From an uncultured Bacteroidota bacterium (lineage in GTDB: Bacteria; Bacteroidota; Bacteroidia; Flavobacteriales; Flavobacteriaceae), in the NCBI GenBank assembly GCA_902510475.1, contig CABXCC010000013.1, forward strand, positions 1-37,381: a stretch of 37,381 nucleotides of DNA, given 5' to 3'. Below, one piece after another: positions 8,822 to 17,376 of this stretch. Made by a program: the position numbers and the translations under genes. The notes beneath the pieces were generated by a model. It saw nothing but the letters and a program-made list of their open reading frames with translations, had not been told where the DNA came from and ran no database searches. The first letter of the stretch is position 1. Every line of letters begins with the position of its first letter.

Positions 8822-8837
8822 ACTAACAAACACAAAT

Positions 8838-10397
8838 ATGAGAATTTTAAGAAATTTTTTAGGACTATTTTTATTAACCGCTTTTACAATTAGCTGTGTT
8901 GATGAAAATGAAAGTAACGCTGATTTTGTTGCTTCAATTACCGAACCAGCAAATATATCTGCCTTGGTTAGTATCACACAGGATAATACAGGTCTAGTCA
9001 CAATTACTCCAACTGGAGAAGGAGTTGTGTCATTTCATGTTGATTATGGTGACGGATCAGATATTTCTGAATCAATCAACCCAGGAATCAGTACACAACA
9101 TACATACATGGAAGGTTCATATGAAGCAGTAATTACGGGTACTGCTTTAGACGGATCTACAGCACAAGGAATAGTAACTGTTGTTGTTTCTTTTATTGCT
9201 CCAGAAAACTTAGTAGTTGATATTGTTAGTTCATCTGGATCATACAATATATTGGTATCGGCAACTGCAGATTATGCAACTTCATTTGAGGTATTATTTG
9301 GCGATGAGCTTACTGGAGATGCAACTGCAATGCAGCTCGGTGAACAACTAACTCACACTTATGAGGGTGCAGGCACATACAATGTAACAGTAACAGCTTT
9401 AAGTGGTGGAGCAGCAACAACTCAATATTCACAAGAGCTTATAATTACAGACCCCCCTGTATTTGACGGGTTTTCAACTTTTGAAGATTTTGAAGGTGAG
9501 GTACCTGCTAATTTCTCTTTTGGCGGAGTCGGAAATGTTGTAGTGGTAGTAAATCCTGACAATTCAGGAATTAATAGCTCTGAAAATGTAATGCAATGCA
9601 CAAAAGATCAAGGTGCCGAAGTTTGGGGAGGAATGGGTTTTTCGGTTGATGGTTTTATCAACTTCAATGGTAATAATATTCTTAGATTAAAATCCTATGC
9701 CCCTGAAGCAGGTAAAGTAGTGAAGGTAAAACTTGAAACTAGTGCAGGAAATGTTGATGGATTAACCTATGAATTTGACATGGTTACAACAGTTGCTAAC
9801 CAATGGGAGATTCTTTCATATGATTTTTCTGGAGCGCCTGACTTAGACTACACAACAGCTATTGTTTTTTATGATTTTGGAAATCAGGATGCTGCAGTAT
9901 ATCACTTTGATGATGTAGAGGTAGGAATTGGCGAGTATGTCCAGGGTATTGAAAATTTTGAAGGAGATGTTCCAGAAAGTTTCTCTTTTGGTGGAGTTGG
10001 CGGAGTTGAAGTGATTCCTAATCCAGATCCATCTGGGGAAAATACCACCGGAAATGTTCTTCAATTTGTAAAAGACGAAGGAGCTGAAGTTTGGGGAGGA
10101 ATGGGCTTTGCAGTGGATATTATAGATTTTAATGGCTCAAGTCAAATCCATATTAAGTCTTATGCACCCGAAGTTGGAAAAGTAGTTAAGGTAAAACTTG
10201 AAACAAGTGCTGGAAATGTTGCAGGACTTACACATGAAATGGACATGACTACAACCGTTGCTAACCAATGGGAAACATTAGTGTATGATTTCTCGGAAGC
10301 ACCAGATTTAGAATATGTATCATTCATTGTTTTTTATGATTTTGGAAATACAACGGGAGCTACGTACAGAGTTGATGAAATTCAATTAATTGATTAA
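8838..10397 (+). CDS. surface glycan-binding lipoprotein with PKD-like domains and a duplicated C-terminal module
   Basis: The start at 8838 (MRILRNFL) is preferred over 8808 because it begins the lipoprotein signal directly (C20 in TISC). The 519-residue protein has two PKD-like domains (about 36-120, with HVDYGDGS, and about 122-203, with VLFGDE and HTYEGAGTY). Two copies of a roughly 147-residue beta-sandwich module follow, at about 215-362 and 371-519. Each copy has F/I-E-x-F-E-G, SFGGVG, GAEVWGGMGF, SYAPE, KVVKVKLETSAGNV, TTVANQWE and a final D-D/E strand. The position after susCD and the surface lipoprotein form suggest a SusE-like binding protein, probably for beta-1,3-glucan. It shows no catalytic motif I recognise, and the ligand is inferred from the locus. 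Confidence 0.8.
   Translation: MRILRNFLGLFLLTAFTISCVDENESNADFVASITEPANISALVSITQDNTGLVTITPTGEGVVSFHVDYGDGSDISESINPGISTQHTYMEGSYEAVITGTALDGSTAQGIVTVVVSFIAPENLVVDIVSSSGSYNILVSATADYATSFEVLFGDELTGDATAMQLGEQLTHTYEGAGTYNVTVTALSGGAATTQYSQELIITDPPVFDGFSTFEDFEGEVPANFSFGGVGNVVVVVNPDNSGINSSENVMQCTKDQGAEVWGGMGFSVDGFINFNGNNILRLKSYAPEAGKVVKVKLETSAGNVDGLTYEFDMVTTVANQWEILSYDFSGAPDLDYTTAIVFYDFGNQDAAVYHFDDVEVGIGEYVQGIENFEGDVPESFSFGGVGGVEVIPNPDPSGENTTGNVLQFVKDEGAEVWGGMGFAVDIIDFNGSSQIHIKSYAPEVGKVVKVKLETSAGNVAGLTHEMDMTTTVANQWETLVYDFSEAPDLEYVSFIVFYDFGNTTGATYRVDEIQLID
9480..10394 (+). repeat. in-gene tandem duplication of a binding module
   Basis: Two directly repeated segments, 9480-9923 and 9948-10394, encode the two homologous modules of the binding lipoprotein. 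Stretches such as KVVKVKLETSAGNV are the same in both at protein level, so the duplication is recent or strongly constrained. Confidence 0.85.
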
Positions 10398-10408
10398 TAA
10401 ATAATATT

Positions 10409-11308
10409 ATGAAAAGAATAAATTTTTTACTGATTGTTTTATCTCTATTTATTTATACTTCTTGTGAACAAGAGGACTATGAATTTGGAGATATATTAAG
10501 CCCAACAAATTTAACAATTTCTGCTGCAGTTCAAGGAGCTGATGCAGATAATCCCTATGGAGATGGTAGTGGCTATGTTACATTTACTGCTACTGCTGCA
10601 GATGCTATCACTTATAAATTCATTCAAAATGGAGTAGAATATATGCAGCCAAGTGGTGTTTTCACAACAAGATTCACCAACACTGGTATACACATATATC
10701 CCATTGAAGTTGTTGCATCTGGAACAGCTGGTGTTATGTCAAATGGGGCTACTTCTGTTGAGGTACTATACACATTTGAACCTCCTGCTGATTTAGTTGC
10801 AGCATTAACTACGGGGAGTTGGAGAGTTATGGCTGAATCAGCTGGTCATTTAGGGGTTCACAGCGCAGACTCTAATCACACCGGTGTTGATAATGATATT
10901 CCTGTTTGGTACAGTGCTGGTCCCTATGATAAAGCTGATACTGGAATGTATGACGATAGAATGGTTTTTTCATCAGACGGATCTATGGAGTACCAGACTC
11001 AAGGAACTATCCTTGGTAAGGATATTCCGCTTGAGAATGATTTTGGTGGGGTACAAGACAGACCTCAAGATCAAATAGATGCTGGGGAGTATTGGTATTA
11101 TTCTGCGGATAATTTTAACTCAACCTGGAGTATCTCTGAACAAGATGGGTATTTAGTGCTTAACCTAACTGGAAACGGTTTCACCGGATTTTATGTCGGA
11201 GGAGATCATACATTCAGAATAACTCAATGGAGTTCAAACGAAATGTATTTAAAAACTATCGGATTTGATAATAATGCGTGGTATACTAAAATAACTAACC
11301 AGGAATAA
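10409..11308 (+). CDS. PKD-like surface lipoprotein of the glucan locus (SusF-like position)
   Basis: This 299-residue lipoprotein (signal ending YTSC, C19) has an N-terminal PKD-like module (about 31-125, with NPYGDGSGYVTFTATAADA and TNTGIHIYPIEV) that is clearly related to the N-terminal module of the GH16 enzyme in the next gene. The C-terminal half (about 128-299) begins with LTTGSWRVMAESAGHLGV and is rich in Trp, Tyr and Asp (VWYSAGPYD, YDDRMVF, WSISEQDGYL, NAWYTK), as in glycan-binding beta-sandwich domains. I do not recognise a catalytic domain. Similar proteins are sometimes labelled endo-1,3-beta-glucosidase, but I see no support for that here. It is likely a surface binding protein, and a terminator follows at once. 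Confidence 0.75.
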   Translation: MKRINFLLIVLSLFIYTSCEQEDYEFGDILSPTNLTISAAVQGADADNPYGDGSGYVTFTATAADAITYKFIQNGVEYMQPSGVFTTRFTNTGIHIYPIEVVASGTAGVMSNGATSVEVLYTFEPPADLVAALTTGSWRVMAESAGHLGVHSADSNHTGVDNDIPVWYSAGPYDKADTGMYDDRMVFSSDGSMEYQTQGTILGKDIPLENDFGGVQDRPQDQIDAGEYWYYSADNFNSTWSISEQDGYLVLNLTGNGFTGFYVGGDHTFRITQWSSNEMYLKTIGFDNNAWYTKITNQE

Positions 11309-11330
11309 TAATATTTTTATATGAACATAT

Positions 11331-11367
11331 AAGAGAGAAGTTCTGTAAAACTTCTCTCTTATTTTTT
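11331..11367 (+). terminator. intrinsic terminator inside the glucan locus
   Basis: AAGAGAGAAGTT at 11331-11342 pairs perfectly over 12 bp with AACTTCTCTCTT at 11349-11360 around a 6-base loop, followed by ATTTTTT. It should end or reduce transcription of susC-susD and the two binding proteins before the enzyme genes. Confidence 0.82.
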
Positions 11368-11374
11368 ATATTTG
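11367..11374 (+). promoter_or_regulatory. -7 promoter box TATATTTG before the GH16 gene
   Basis: TATATTTG matches the TAnnTTTG consensus exactly and abuts the T-run of the terminator. The predicted start of transcription (about 11381) is 13 bases before the GH16 ATG at 11394. A degenerate -33 (TTCTG at 11341-11345) lies about 21 bases upstream, inside the hairpin. It would give the GH16-GH3-lacI genes their own transcript. Confidence 0.5.
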
Positions 11375-11393
11375 TGACTTGCTTAACGAAATC

Positions 11394-12491
11394 ATGAATA
11401 AATTATTAAAATCCCTTTTTTTTATATGCTTTTTAACTCTGGCATGTTCTTCAGACAGCACTGAGGATTCAAATTCAGACTCAACAATAGAAGAACCTAT
11501 AATTCCGTCTGATTTAACATTAGAAATAAATATAATTGGACAAACTGATTCCTTTCCACACGGCGATGGGTCAGGACTAATTACTTGTACAGCAAATGCC
11601 ACCGATGCAATAAATTATGAATTTAGGTTTGGAAGTGGTGTGACCCAACAATCTGACACTGGTCAAATTGAGTATACCTACACCGATCAAGGAATAAATT
11701 CACACACAGTATACGTTTATGCATATTCTACAACTGGGCATTACACCAGTACTTTTTACACTTTTGATCTTTTTGTAGAAGCACAAGCTCCTGAAGCCTC
11801 TTGGTCTGAAGAATTTAATTATAATGGTCCGATTGATTCTAATGTTTGGACTCACGAAATTGGTAATGGTGAATGGGGATGGGGAAACGGTGAATCTCAA
11901 TATTATACCAGTAATTTAGATAATGTAAGGGTCGAAGATGGGTTACTAAAAATAACCGCCAAAAGACAAGATATTGCAGGATTTGAATATTCTTCTGCAA
12001 GAATTATATCGCGTGATAAATACGAATTCCAGTATGGAAGAGTTGACATAAGAGCAAAATTACCTACAGGAGTAGGAACATGGCCTGCCCTTTGGTTACT
12101 CGGGGCAAATTTTAGTGAGGTTGGTTGGCCAGAATGCGGAGAAATTGATATTATGGAACATTGGGGCCATGATCCAACAGTTATCGCTGGTTCAATACAT
12201 ACTCCAATGAGTCATGGAGATACTTGGACTAATGGACATACAACTGTGGTTGATTACAATGATCAATTCCATATATATTCTATAGATTGGAATGAAGATA
12301 GAATTCAATTTTTTGTTGATGATGTATTATATTATACTTACAATCCATCACCCAAAACAGATGAAAACTGGCCATTTGATCAAGAAGCATTTTTTATTTT
12401 AAATGTTGCAGTTGGTGGAAGCTGGTTTGATATAGATCCAGAATTTAATGAGTCAACTATGGAGGTTGATTATATAAGAATTTATCAGTAA
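11394..12491 (+). CDS. GH16 endo-beta-1,3-glucanase (laminarinase) lipoprotein
   Basis: The start at 11394 gives a 365-residue protein with a lipoprotein signal (MNKLLKSLFFICFLTLAC, C18); a TTG at 11379 would only lengthen the n-region. An N-terminal PKD-like module (about 38-128) is followed by a GH16 catalytic domain (about 134-365). The active-site motif is GEIDIMEHWG, with nucleophile E250, D252 and acid/base E255. Typical laminarinase surroundings are present: WGWGNGE, QYGRVDIRAKLP, GTWPALWLLG, and a C-terminal VDYIRIYQ. The inserted Met in E-I-D-I-M-E is the laminarinase-type beta-bulge. The enzyme should cut internal beta-1,3 bonds at the cell surface; activity on mixed-linkage glucan is an alternative. 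Confidence 0.92.
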   Translation: MNKLLKSLFFICFLTLACSSDSTEDSNSDSTIEEPIIPSDLTLEINIIGQTDSFPHGDGSGLITCTANATDAINYEFRFGSGVTQQSDTGQIEYTYTDQGINSHTVYVYAYSTTGHYTSTFYTFDLFVEAQAPEASWSEEFNYNGPIDSNVWTHEIGNGEWGWGNGESQYYTSNLDNVRVEDGLLKITAKRQDIAGFEYSSARIISRDKYEFQYGRVDIRAKLPTGVGTWPALWLLGANFSEVGWPECGEIDIMEHWGHDPTVIAGSIHTPMSHGDTWTNGHTTVVDYNDQFHIYSIDWNEDRIQFFVDDVLYYTYNPSPKTDENWPFDQEAFFILNVAVGGSWFDIDPEFNESTMEVDYIRIYQ

Positions 12492-12496
12492 AAATT

Positions 12497-14764
12497 ATGA
12501 GAAAAATTATTTATTCCCTTATTACTTTATTATTTGTTGTTTCATGTGAGAATTCTAATTCTCATGATTCTGAAAAAGAAAAATTTATTAATGATTTAAT
12601 TTCCAAGATGACCCTGGAAGAAAAGGCAGGTCAAATGAACCAATACAACGGTTTTTGGGATGCAACTGGTCCAATGCCTGAAGGTGACTATCAGAAAAAG
12701 AGATATAATGAACTAATGAATGGACAAGTTGGTTCTATGTTAAATGTTATAGGAGTGGATGAAATATATGCACTACAAAAGATAGCAGTAGAAGAAACTA
12801 GATTAGGCATTCCTTTAATTTTTGGTCATGATGTAATCCATGGATATAAAACTATTTTTCCAATTCCTTTAGCAGAGTCGTCAAGTTGGGATTTAGATCT
12901 AATGGAAAAATCTGCAAGAGTTGCTGCAACCGAAGCAAGTGCTGATGGTCTTAATTGGACTTTTGCTCCAATGGTTGATATTTCTAGAGACGCAAGATGG
13001 GGTAGAGTAATGGAAGGAGCTGGTGAGGATCCTTATTTAGGGAGTCTAGTTGCAAAAGCAAGAGTTAAAGGTTTTCAGGGAACTGATCTGAGCGAAATCA
13101 ACTCAATTGTTGCTTGTGCAAAACATTTTGCTGGTTATGGTTTTTCTGAAGCTGGAAGAGATTATAACACTACAGACTTTAATCATTTTACACTTCATAA
13201 TACAATTATGCCTCCTTTCAAAGCAGCAGTTGACGCAGGTGTGAGGACTTTTATGAATTCGTTTAACACGTTGGATGAAATACCTGCAACTGGACACATA
13301 CACATTCAGAGAGATATTCTAAAAGGTGATTGGGATTTTGACGGATTTGTTGTTTCAGATTGGGGCTCAATTGACCAAATGATTCCACATGGATTTGCAA
13401 GGGACGGAAATCATGCAGCTGAATTGGCTGTTATTGCGGGTTCCGATATGGATATGGAATCAAGCTTGTATGTAAGTAAATTAGTTGGTTTGGTTAACTC
13501 TGGAAAAGTAGATATTAATTTGATAGATGATGCAGTTAAAAGAATTCTTAGGGTCAAGTATGAATTAGGTTTATTTGATGATCCTTATAAATATTGTAAT
13601 AATGAAAGATCAATTCAAGAATTAGGCTCTGACCAAAATATGCAGGTAGCTCTTGAAGCAGCAAAAAAATCTATTGTTTTATTAAAAAATAATAATCAAT
13701 TATTACCGTTAGAAAAAGAAGGCAAAAAAATAGCTTTAATCGGCCCGTTGGCAGATGACAAAAACAGCCCACTTGGAAACTGGAGATCTCAGGCTGTTTA
13801 CAATTCAGCAACTTCTGTTCTTGAGGGAATGAACAAATATAAAGGTAATAGAATTGTATTTGAAAAAGGAGTAGAGCTTTACTATGGTAAAACAAACTTT
13901 CATAACAGAGTTAAATTAAATTATAATGATAGGTCTGATTTTGGGAAAGCAAAATTGGCAGCAGCCACCTCAGACGTAGTGGTTATGGTTATGGGGGAAG
14001 AAGGCCATCAGTCTGGTGAAGGACGAAGTAGAACAAATATTGGATTACCAGGTTTACAATTTGAGCTCTTAAAAGAAATTTATAAAATTAATCAAAATAT
14101 TATTTTGGTTGTAATGAGCGGAAGACCATTAGACCTATCATGGGCTGACAAAAATATTCCGTCAATAGTACAAGCTTGGCAACTTGGTTCAAAATCGGGT
14201 GATGCAATTGCCCAAGTATTATACGGAGATTATAATCCATCAGGAAAATTAACAATGTCATTTCCAAGAAATGTTGGGCAGGTCCCAATATATTATAATT
14301 TTAAAAATACAGGAAGACCTAGTACCTCCATAGAACAGGTTACTAATTCGGGCTATGCTGATGTAGTTAATAGCCCATTATATTCGTTTGGACATGGGTT
14401 AAGTTATACTAATTTTAAATATTCTAATTTAACAATTGACTCTGGTGAGTTAGACTATAATTCCAAAATTAATATTTCTGTTAAAATTGAAAATACTGGA
14501 TTTTTCACTGGAAAAGAAGTTGCACAATTATATATCCGAGATATTGTTGGCAGTATAGCTAGACCAATGAAAGAATTAAAAGGATTTGAGATGATTGAAT
14601 TAGCACCAGGAGAATCTAAAGTTGTTAGTTTTGAAATTGATAGTTCTTTATTAGAATTCTACACATATGAAAATAAATGGGAGGCTGAAGACGGAAAATT
14701 TCATGCTTTTATTGGAACAAATTCTGATGTAAGCGACTATAAAGAATTTCATTTAGTTAAGTAG
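12497..14764 (+). CDS. bglX: GH3 beta-glucosidase lipoprotein
   Basis: This 755-residue protein has a lipoprotein signal (MRKIIYSLITLLFVVSC, C17). It has the full three-domain BglX layout: a TIM barrel (about 25-365) with LGIPLIFGHDVIHG, KHFAGYG at 209-215 and the nucleophile D288 in GFVVSDWGS; an alpha/beta sandwich (about 380-605) with SIVLLKN, IALIGPLAD and GEEGHQSGEG, which supplies the acid/base; and a C-terminal fibronectin-III-like domain (about 650-750, NTGFFTGKEVAQLYI...RPMKELKGFE). It should release glucose from the beta-1,3- and beta-1,6-linked oligosaccharides made by the GH16 enzyme 5 bases upstream, in the periplasm or at a membrane surface. Confidence 0.94.
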   Translation: MRKIIYSLITLLFVVSCENSNSHDSEKEKFINDLISKMTLEEKAGQMNQYNGFWDATGPMPEGDYQKKRYNELMNGQVGSMLNVIGVDEIYALQKIAVEETRLGIPLIFGHDVIHGYKTIFPIPLAESSSWDLDLMEKSARVAATEASADGLNWTFAPMVDISRDARWGRVMEGAGEDPYLGSLVAKARVKGFQGTDLSEINSIVACAKHFAGYGFSEAGRDYNTTDFNHFTLHNTIMPPFKAAVDAGVRTFMNSFNTLDEIPATGHIHIQRDILKGDWDFDGFVVSDWGSIDQMIPHGFARDGNHAAELAVIAGSDMDMESSLYVSKLVGLVNSGKVDINLIDDAVKRILRVKYELGLFDDPYKYCNNERSIQELGSDQNMQVALEAAKKSIVLLKNNNQLLPLEKEGKKIALIGPLADDKNSPLGNWRSQAVYNSATSVLEGMNKYKGNRIVFEKGVELYYGKTNFHNRVKLNYNDRSDFGKAKLAAATSDVVVMVMGEEGHQSGEGRSRTNIGLPGLQFELLKEIYKINQNIILVVMSGRPLDLSWADKNIPSIVQAWQLGSKSGDAIAQVLYGDYNPSGKLTMSFPRNVGQVPIYYNFKNTGRPSTSIEQVTNSGYADVVNSPLYSFGHGLSYTNFKYSNLTIDSGELDYNSKINISVKIENTGFFTGKEVAQLYIRDIVGSIARPMKELKGFEMIELAPGESKVVSFEIDSSLLEFYTYENKWEAEDGKFHAFIGTNSDVSDYKEFHLVK

Positions 14765-14765
14765 A

Positions 14766-15785
14766 ATGATTACTTTAAAAAAATTAGCTGAAGAACTTAA
14801 GGTTTCTATTTCGACAGTTTCGAAAGCTTTACGGGATAGCCCTGAGATCAGTGTTGAAACCATTGAAAAGGTTAAATATCTTGCAAATAAATATAATTAT
14901 AGACCCAACAAAATAGCTTTAAGTCTAAAAAGCAATAGAACATTAACAATTGGTGTTATTATTCCAGATATTTTAAATAGATTTTATTCAAAGGTGCTAA
15001 ATGGTATTCATGATTCTGCCGATCAATTTGGTTATGATGTAATCACAATTAATACAAAAGAATCTATGCTAAAAGAGGTTGATAGCCTGCAAATTTTTTC
15101 AAGCGGAACTGTTGACGGGGTTATTATAGCTATGTCTGAAGAAACCTTAAATAAAAATGACTATTCTCACTTAAAGGAATTCACAATGAAAGAAACGCCA
15201 ATAGTGATGTTTGATCGAGTAACAGATAAGATAAATTGTGATAAAGTAATAATTGATGATTTTGACGCAATCTATAACGAAGTCAAAAGCTTAAAAGATT
15301 TAGGAAGAAAAAAAATTGGATTCATTAGTACAATTAATGAATTAAACGTTGGTAAATATAGAGCAAATGGATTCAGAAAAGCATCATTTGATTTCTTCGG
15401 TAAATTTGATGAAAATTTAATTTTGAGAATATCAAAAAATCGAGATAAACATATAGAAATTGAAAAATTTTTAAAAAAGAACAAACCTGATGCAGTTATT
15501 TCAGCTGATATTGTATGTGGAGTTATTTCTATTAATATTGCAAAAAATCTAAATATAGAAGTTCCTAAAGAATTATCTGTAGTTGGTTTTGGAGACAAGA
15601 CAATTTCTGAGTATTCAAGTCCTAAACTAACAACTATTTATCAGCACGGAACAGAGATTGGAAACAGATCTGTTGAGTTACTTGTAGACAGAATGAATTC
15701 TAAATGGTTCGGACTAAATAAAAATCAAAATTCTTATACAACAGACATTATTCCGACTTTAACAATTGGGGGAGAATCAAAATAA
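14766..15785 (+). CDS. LacI-family transcriptional regulator
   Basis: This 339-residue cytosolic regulator has an N-terminal helix-turn-helix with LKKLAEELKVSISTVSKAL (about 4-22) and a hinge helix (YRPNKIALSL), followed by a periplasmic-binding-protein-like effector domain (GVIIPDILNRFYSKVLNGI onward, ending TIGG). It starts 1 base after the GH3 stop, so it is co-transcribed with the enzymes it probably controls. The 14-bp palindrome at 4080 in front of susC is the obvious operator candidate. LacI-type control is less common in Bacteroidota loci than hybrid two-component or SusR systems but is known. Its last 9 bases overlap the convergent DUF456 gene. Confidence 0.93.
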   Translation: MITLKKLAEELKVSISTVSKALRDSPEISVETIEKVKYLANKYNYRPNKIALSLKSNRTLTIGVIIPDILNRFYSKVLNGIHDSADQFGYDVITINTKESMLKEVDSLQIFSSGTVDGVIIAMSEETLNKNDYSHLKEFTMKETPIVMFDRVTDKINCDKVIIDDFDAIYNEVKSLKDLGRKKIGFISTINELNVGKYRANGFRKASFDFFGKFDENLILRISKNRDKHIEIEKFLKKNKPDAVISADIVCGVISINIAKNLNIEVPKELSVVGFGDKTISEYSSPKLTTIYQHGTEIGNRSVELLVDRMNSKWFGLNKNQNSYTTDIIPTLTIGGESK

Positions 15786-16271
15786 GTTATTAAAATTATC
15801 TAAAAATAATTTTATATATAGTACAAGGTAAACTGTAGATATAAAAGCTTTTGAAACTCCTGAAACTATCAAACCTAAAAATACTCCCACACCTGCCTTA
15901 AAAGATTTTTTAAAATTTTTGTTTAATAACAATTCCCCTGAAATAGCTCCAATTATGGCTCCAATTATTATTCCAAAGGGAGGGACAAAAAGACCTATAA
16001 TTGTCCCTATTGAAGCTCCAATAATTCCATATTTACTAGCCCCGAATTTTTTAGAGGTATATATGGGTAATATGTAATCTAAAATAAAAATAATCAAGGC
16101 AATAATAAATGTAGTAACTAGTAGAGTAGTATTTACTTGAACATCAGAGATTATGCTGAACAAAAATAGACCAATCCAGGAGCTTAGGGGTCCCGGTAAA
16201 ATAGGTATTACGCTTCCTATAATACCCACAATCATTATAGCAAATGATAATATTAACAAAAATATATCCAT
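15777..16271 (-). CDS. DUF456 family integral membrane protein
   Basis: This 164-residue protein is almost wholly hydrophobic, with about five membrane segments. The pattern matches DUF456: an N-terminal segment with GIIGSVIPILPGPLSSWIG, then ILDYILPIYTSKKFGASKYGIIGA, and the glycine-rich GLFVPPFGIIIGAIIGAISGELL. The function of the family is unknown; the glycine-zipper helices are its hallmark. The gene converges on lacI with a 9-base overlap of coding ends and is divergent from the lipoprotein gene at 16337. No terminator is visible between it and lacI. Confidence 0.85.
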   Translation of the reverse strand: MDIFLLILSFAIMIVGIIGSVIPILPGPLSSWIGLFLFSIISDVQVNTTLLVTTFIIALIIFILDYILPIYTSKKFGASKYGIIGASIGTIIGLFVPPFGIIIGAIIGAISGELLLNKNFKKSFKAGVGVFLGLIVSGVSKAFISTVYLVLYIKLFLDNFNNLF

Positions 16272-16336
16272 ATTCTATTTAAGATTTTTTTAAATAAATC
16301 AATTAACTTTATGAAAATATATAATATTAATTTATT

Positions 16337-16819
16337 GTGAGAAAAACCTCATTAATTTTTTCTTTTTTTTTCTTTCTAGCATGTGATTTAGATTTTAAAA
16401 TAAGCAAGAAAATAACTGTTGATGAGTTTATTAATGATGAAATGAAATCATTTAATTGGTTAGAAGTTGATCAATTTCCTGTATTTGAAAATTGTACACA
16501 AATCGATGAAACCAGTAAAAAAAATAATTGCTTTATAAGAACAATTTCAGACAGTCTTAGTTTAAATTTCATCAAAAATGATTTAATTTTAAATAGAACA
16601 TTAATCGACACAGTTTTTATAAAATTTAAGGTTGATAAAAAAGGAATTATAGAAATTGAAAATATAGAAATTGGTGAAAAGATATTGCCATATAAAGAAG
16701 TGATAAATCAGTCTTTTGTTAAGACTGCAGCTAATTTGCCAAAATTGTACCCAGCAATAAAGAGGGGTCAAGAGGTTGATGTTACTTTTGATCTTCCTAT
16801 TCTTGTTTCAACTGAATAA
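16337..16819 (+). CDS. lipoprotein with TonB C-terminal-like domain
   Basis: This 160-residue protein starts at GTG (MRKTSLIF); no ATG gives a full signal. The lipoprotein signal ends at AC (C16). The rest has a motif seen in Bacteroidota TonB-like proteins: FPVFENC, a second Cys about 14 residues on, then a TonB-C-terminal-like domain (VFIKFKVDKKGIIEIENIEIG... LPKLYPAIKRGQEVDVTFDLPI). It lacks the N-terminal membrane helix and Pro-rich linker of a real TonB, so it is unlikely to energise transport directly. A near-consensus -7 box TAACTTTA is at 16304-16311. It is followed after 6 bases by ruvC and may share its transcript. Confidence 0.65.
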   Translation: MRKTSLIFSFFFFLACDLDFKISKKITVDEFINDEMKSFNWLEVDQFPVFENCTQIDETSKKNNCFIRTISDSLSLNFIKNDLILNRTLIDTVFIKFKVDKKGIIEIENIEIGEKILPYKEVINQSFVKTAANLPKLYPAIKRGQEVDVTFDLPILVSTE

Positions 16820-16825
16820 AAAATA

Positions 16826-17374
16826 ATGGCTGAAAAAATTATTTTAGGAATTGACCCTGGAACTACAATTATGGGTTTTGGCATTATAAAAGTAAAGGAT
16901 AGAAAAATGAATTTGATTCTGATGAATGAATTGAATTTGACTAAGTATAAAGATCATTATTTAAAATTAAAGTTGGTTTTTGAAAGAACCATCTCATTAA
17001 TTGAAGGATATAATCCCGATGAAATTGCTATTGAAGCGCCGTTCTTTGGTAAGAATATTCAAAGTATGTTAAAATTAGGTAGAGCTCAGGGTGTCGCTAT
17101 GGCTGCTGGTCTTTCGAGAGAAATACCAATCACTGAATATTCTCCTAAAAAAATTAAAATGGCAATCACCGGAAATGGAAATGCTAGTAAAGAGCAAGTT
17201 GCTAAAATGCTTCAAAATTTACTAAGTATTGAAAAACTCCCGAAGAATCTTGATTCAACTGACGGCTTAGCTGCAGCGGTTTGCCATTTTTATAATTCTA
17301 ATAATAGCTTAGGGGGTAAAAAATATTCTGGATGGGCCAGCTTCGTTAAAAAAAATCAAGATAAAATTAAATAG
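16826..17374 (+). CDS. ruvC: crossover junction endodeoxyribonuclease RuvC
   Basis: This 182-residue Holliday-junction resolvase has all four catalytic acidic residues in place: D10 (GIDPGT), E70 (AIEAPF), D143 and D146 (DSTDGLAAAVCH), close to the E. coli positions 7/66/138/141. The FFGKN...KLGRAQG segment of the family is also present. It acts with RuvAB in recombinational repair. The hemW reading frame opens 3 bases after its stop, so the two genes are probably translated from one message. Confidence 0.96.
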   Translation: MAEKIILGIDPGTTIMGFGIIKVKDRKMNLILMNELNLTKYKDHYLKLKLVFERTISLIEGYNPDEIAIEAPFFGKNIQSMLKLGRAQGVAMAAGLSREIPITEYSPKKIKMAITGNGNASKEQVAKMLQNLLSIEKLPKNLDSTDGLAAAVCHFYNSNNSLGGKKYSGWASFVKKNQDKIK

Positions 17375-17376
17375 TT

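Noticed and set aside
15272-15598. 108-codon open frame antisense to lacI
   Set aside because: It is a reverse-strand shadow of a well-supported LacI-family gene, with no recognisable domain.
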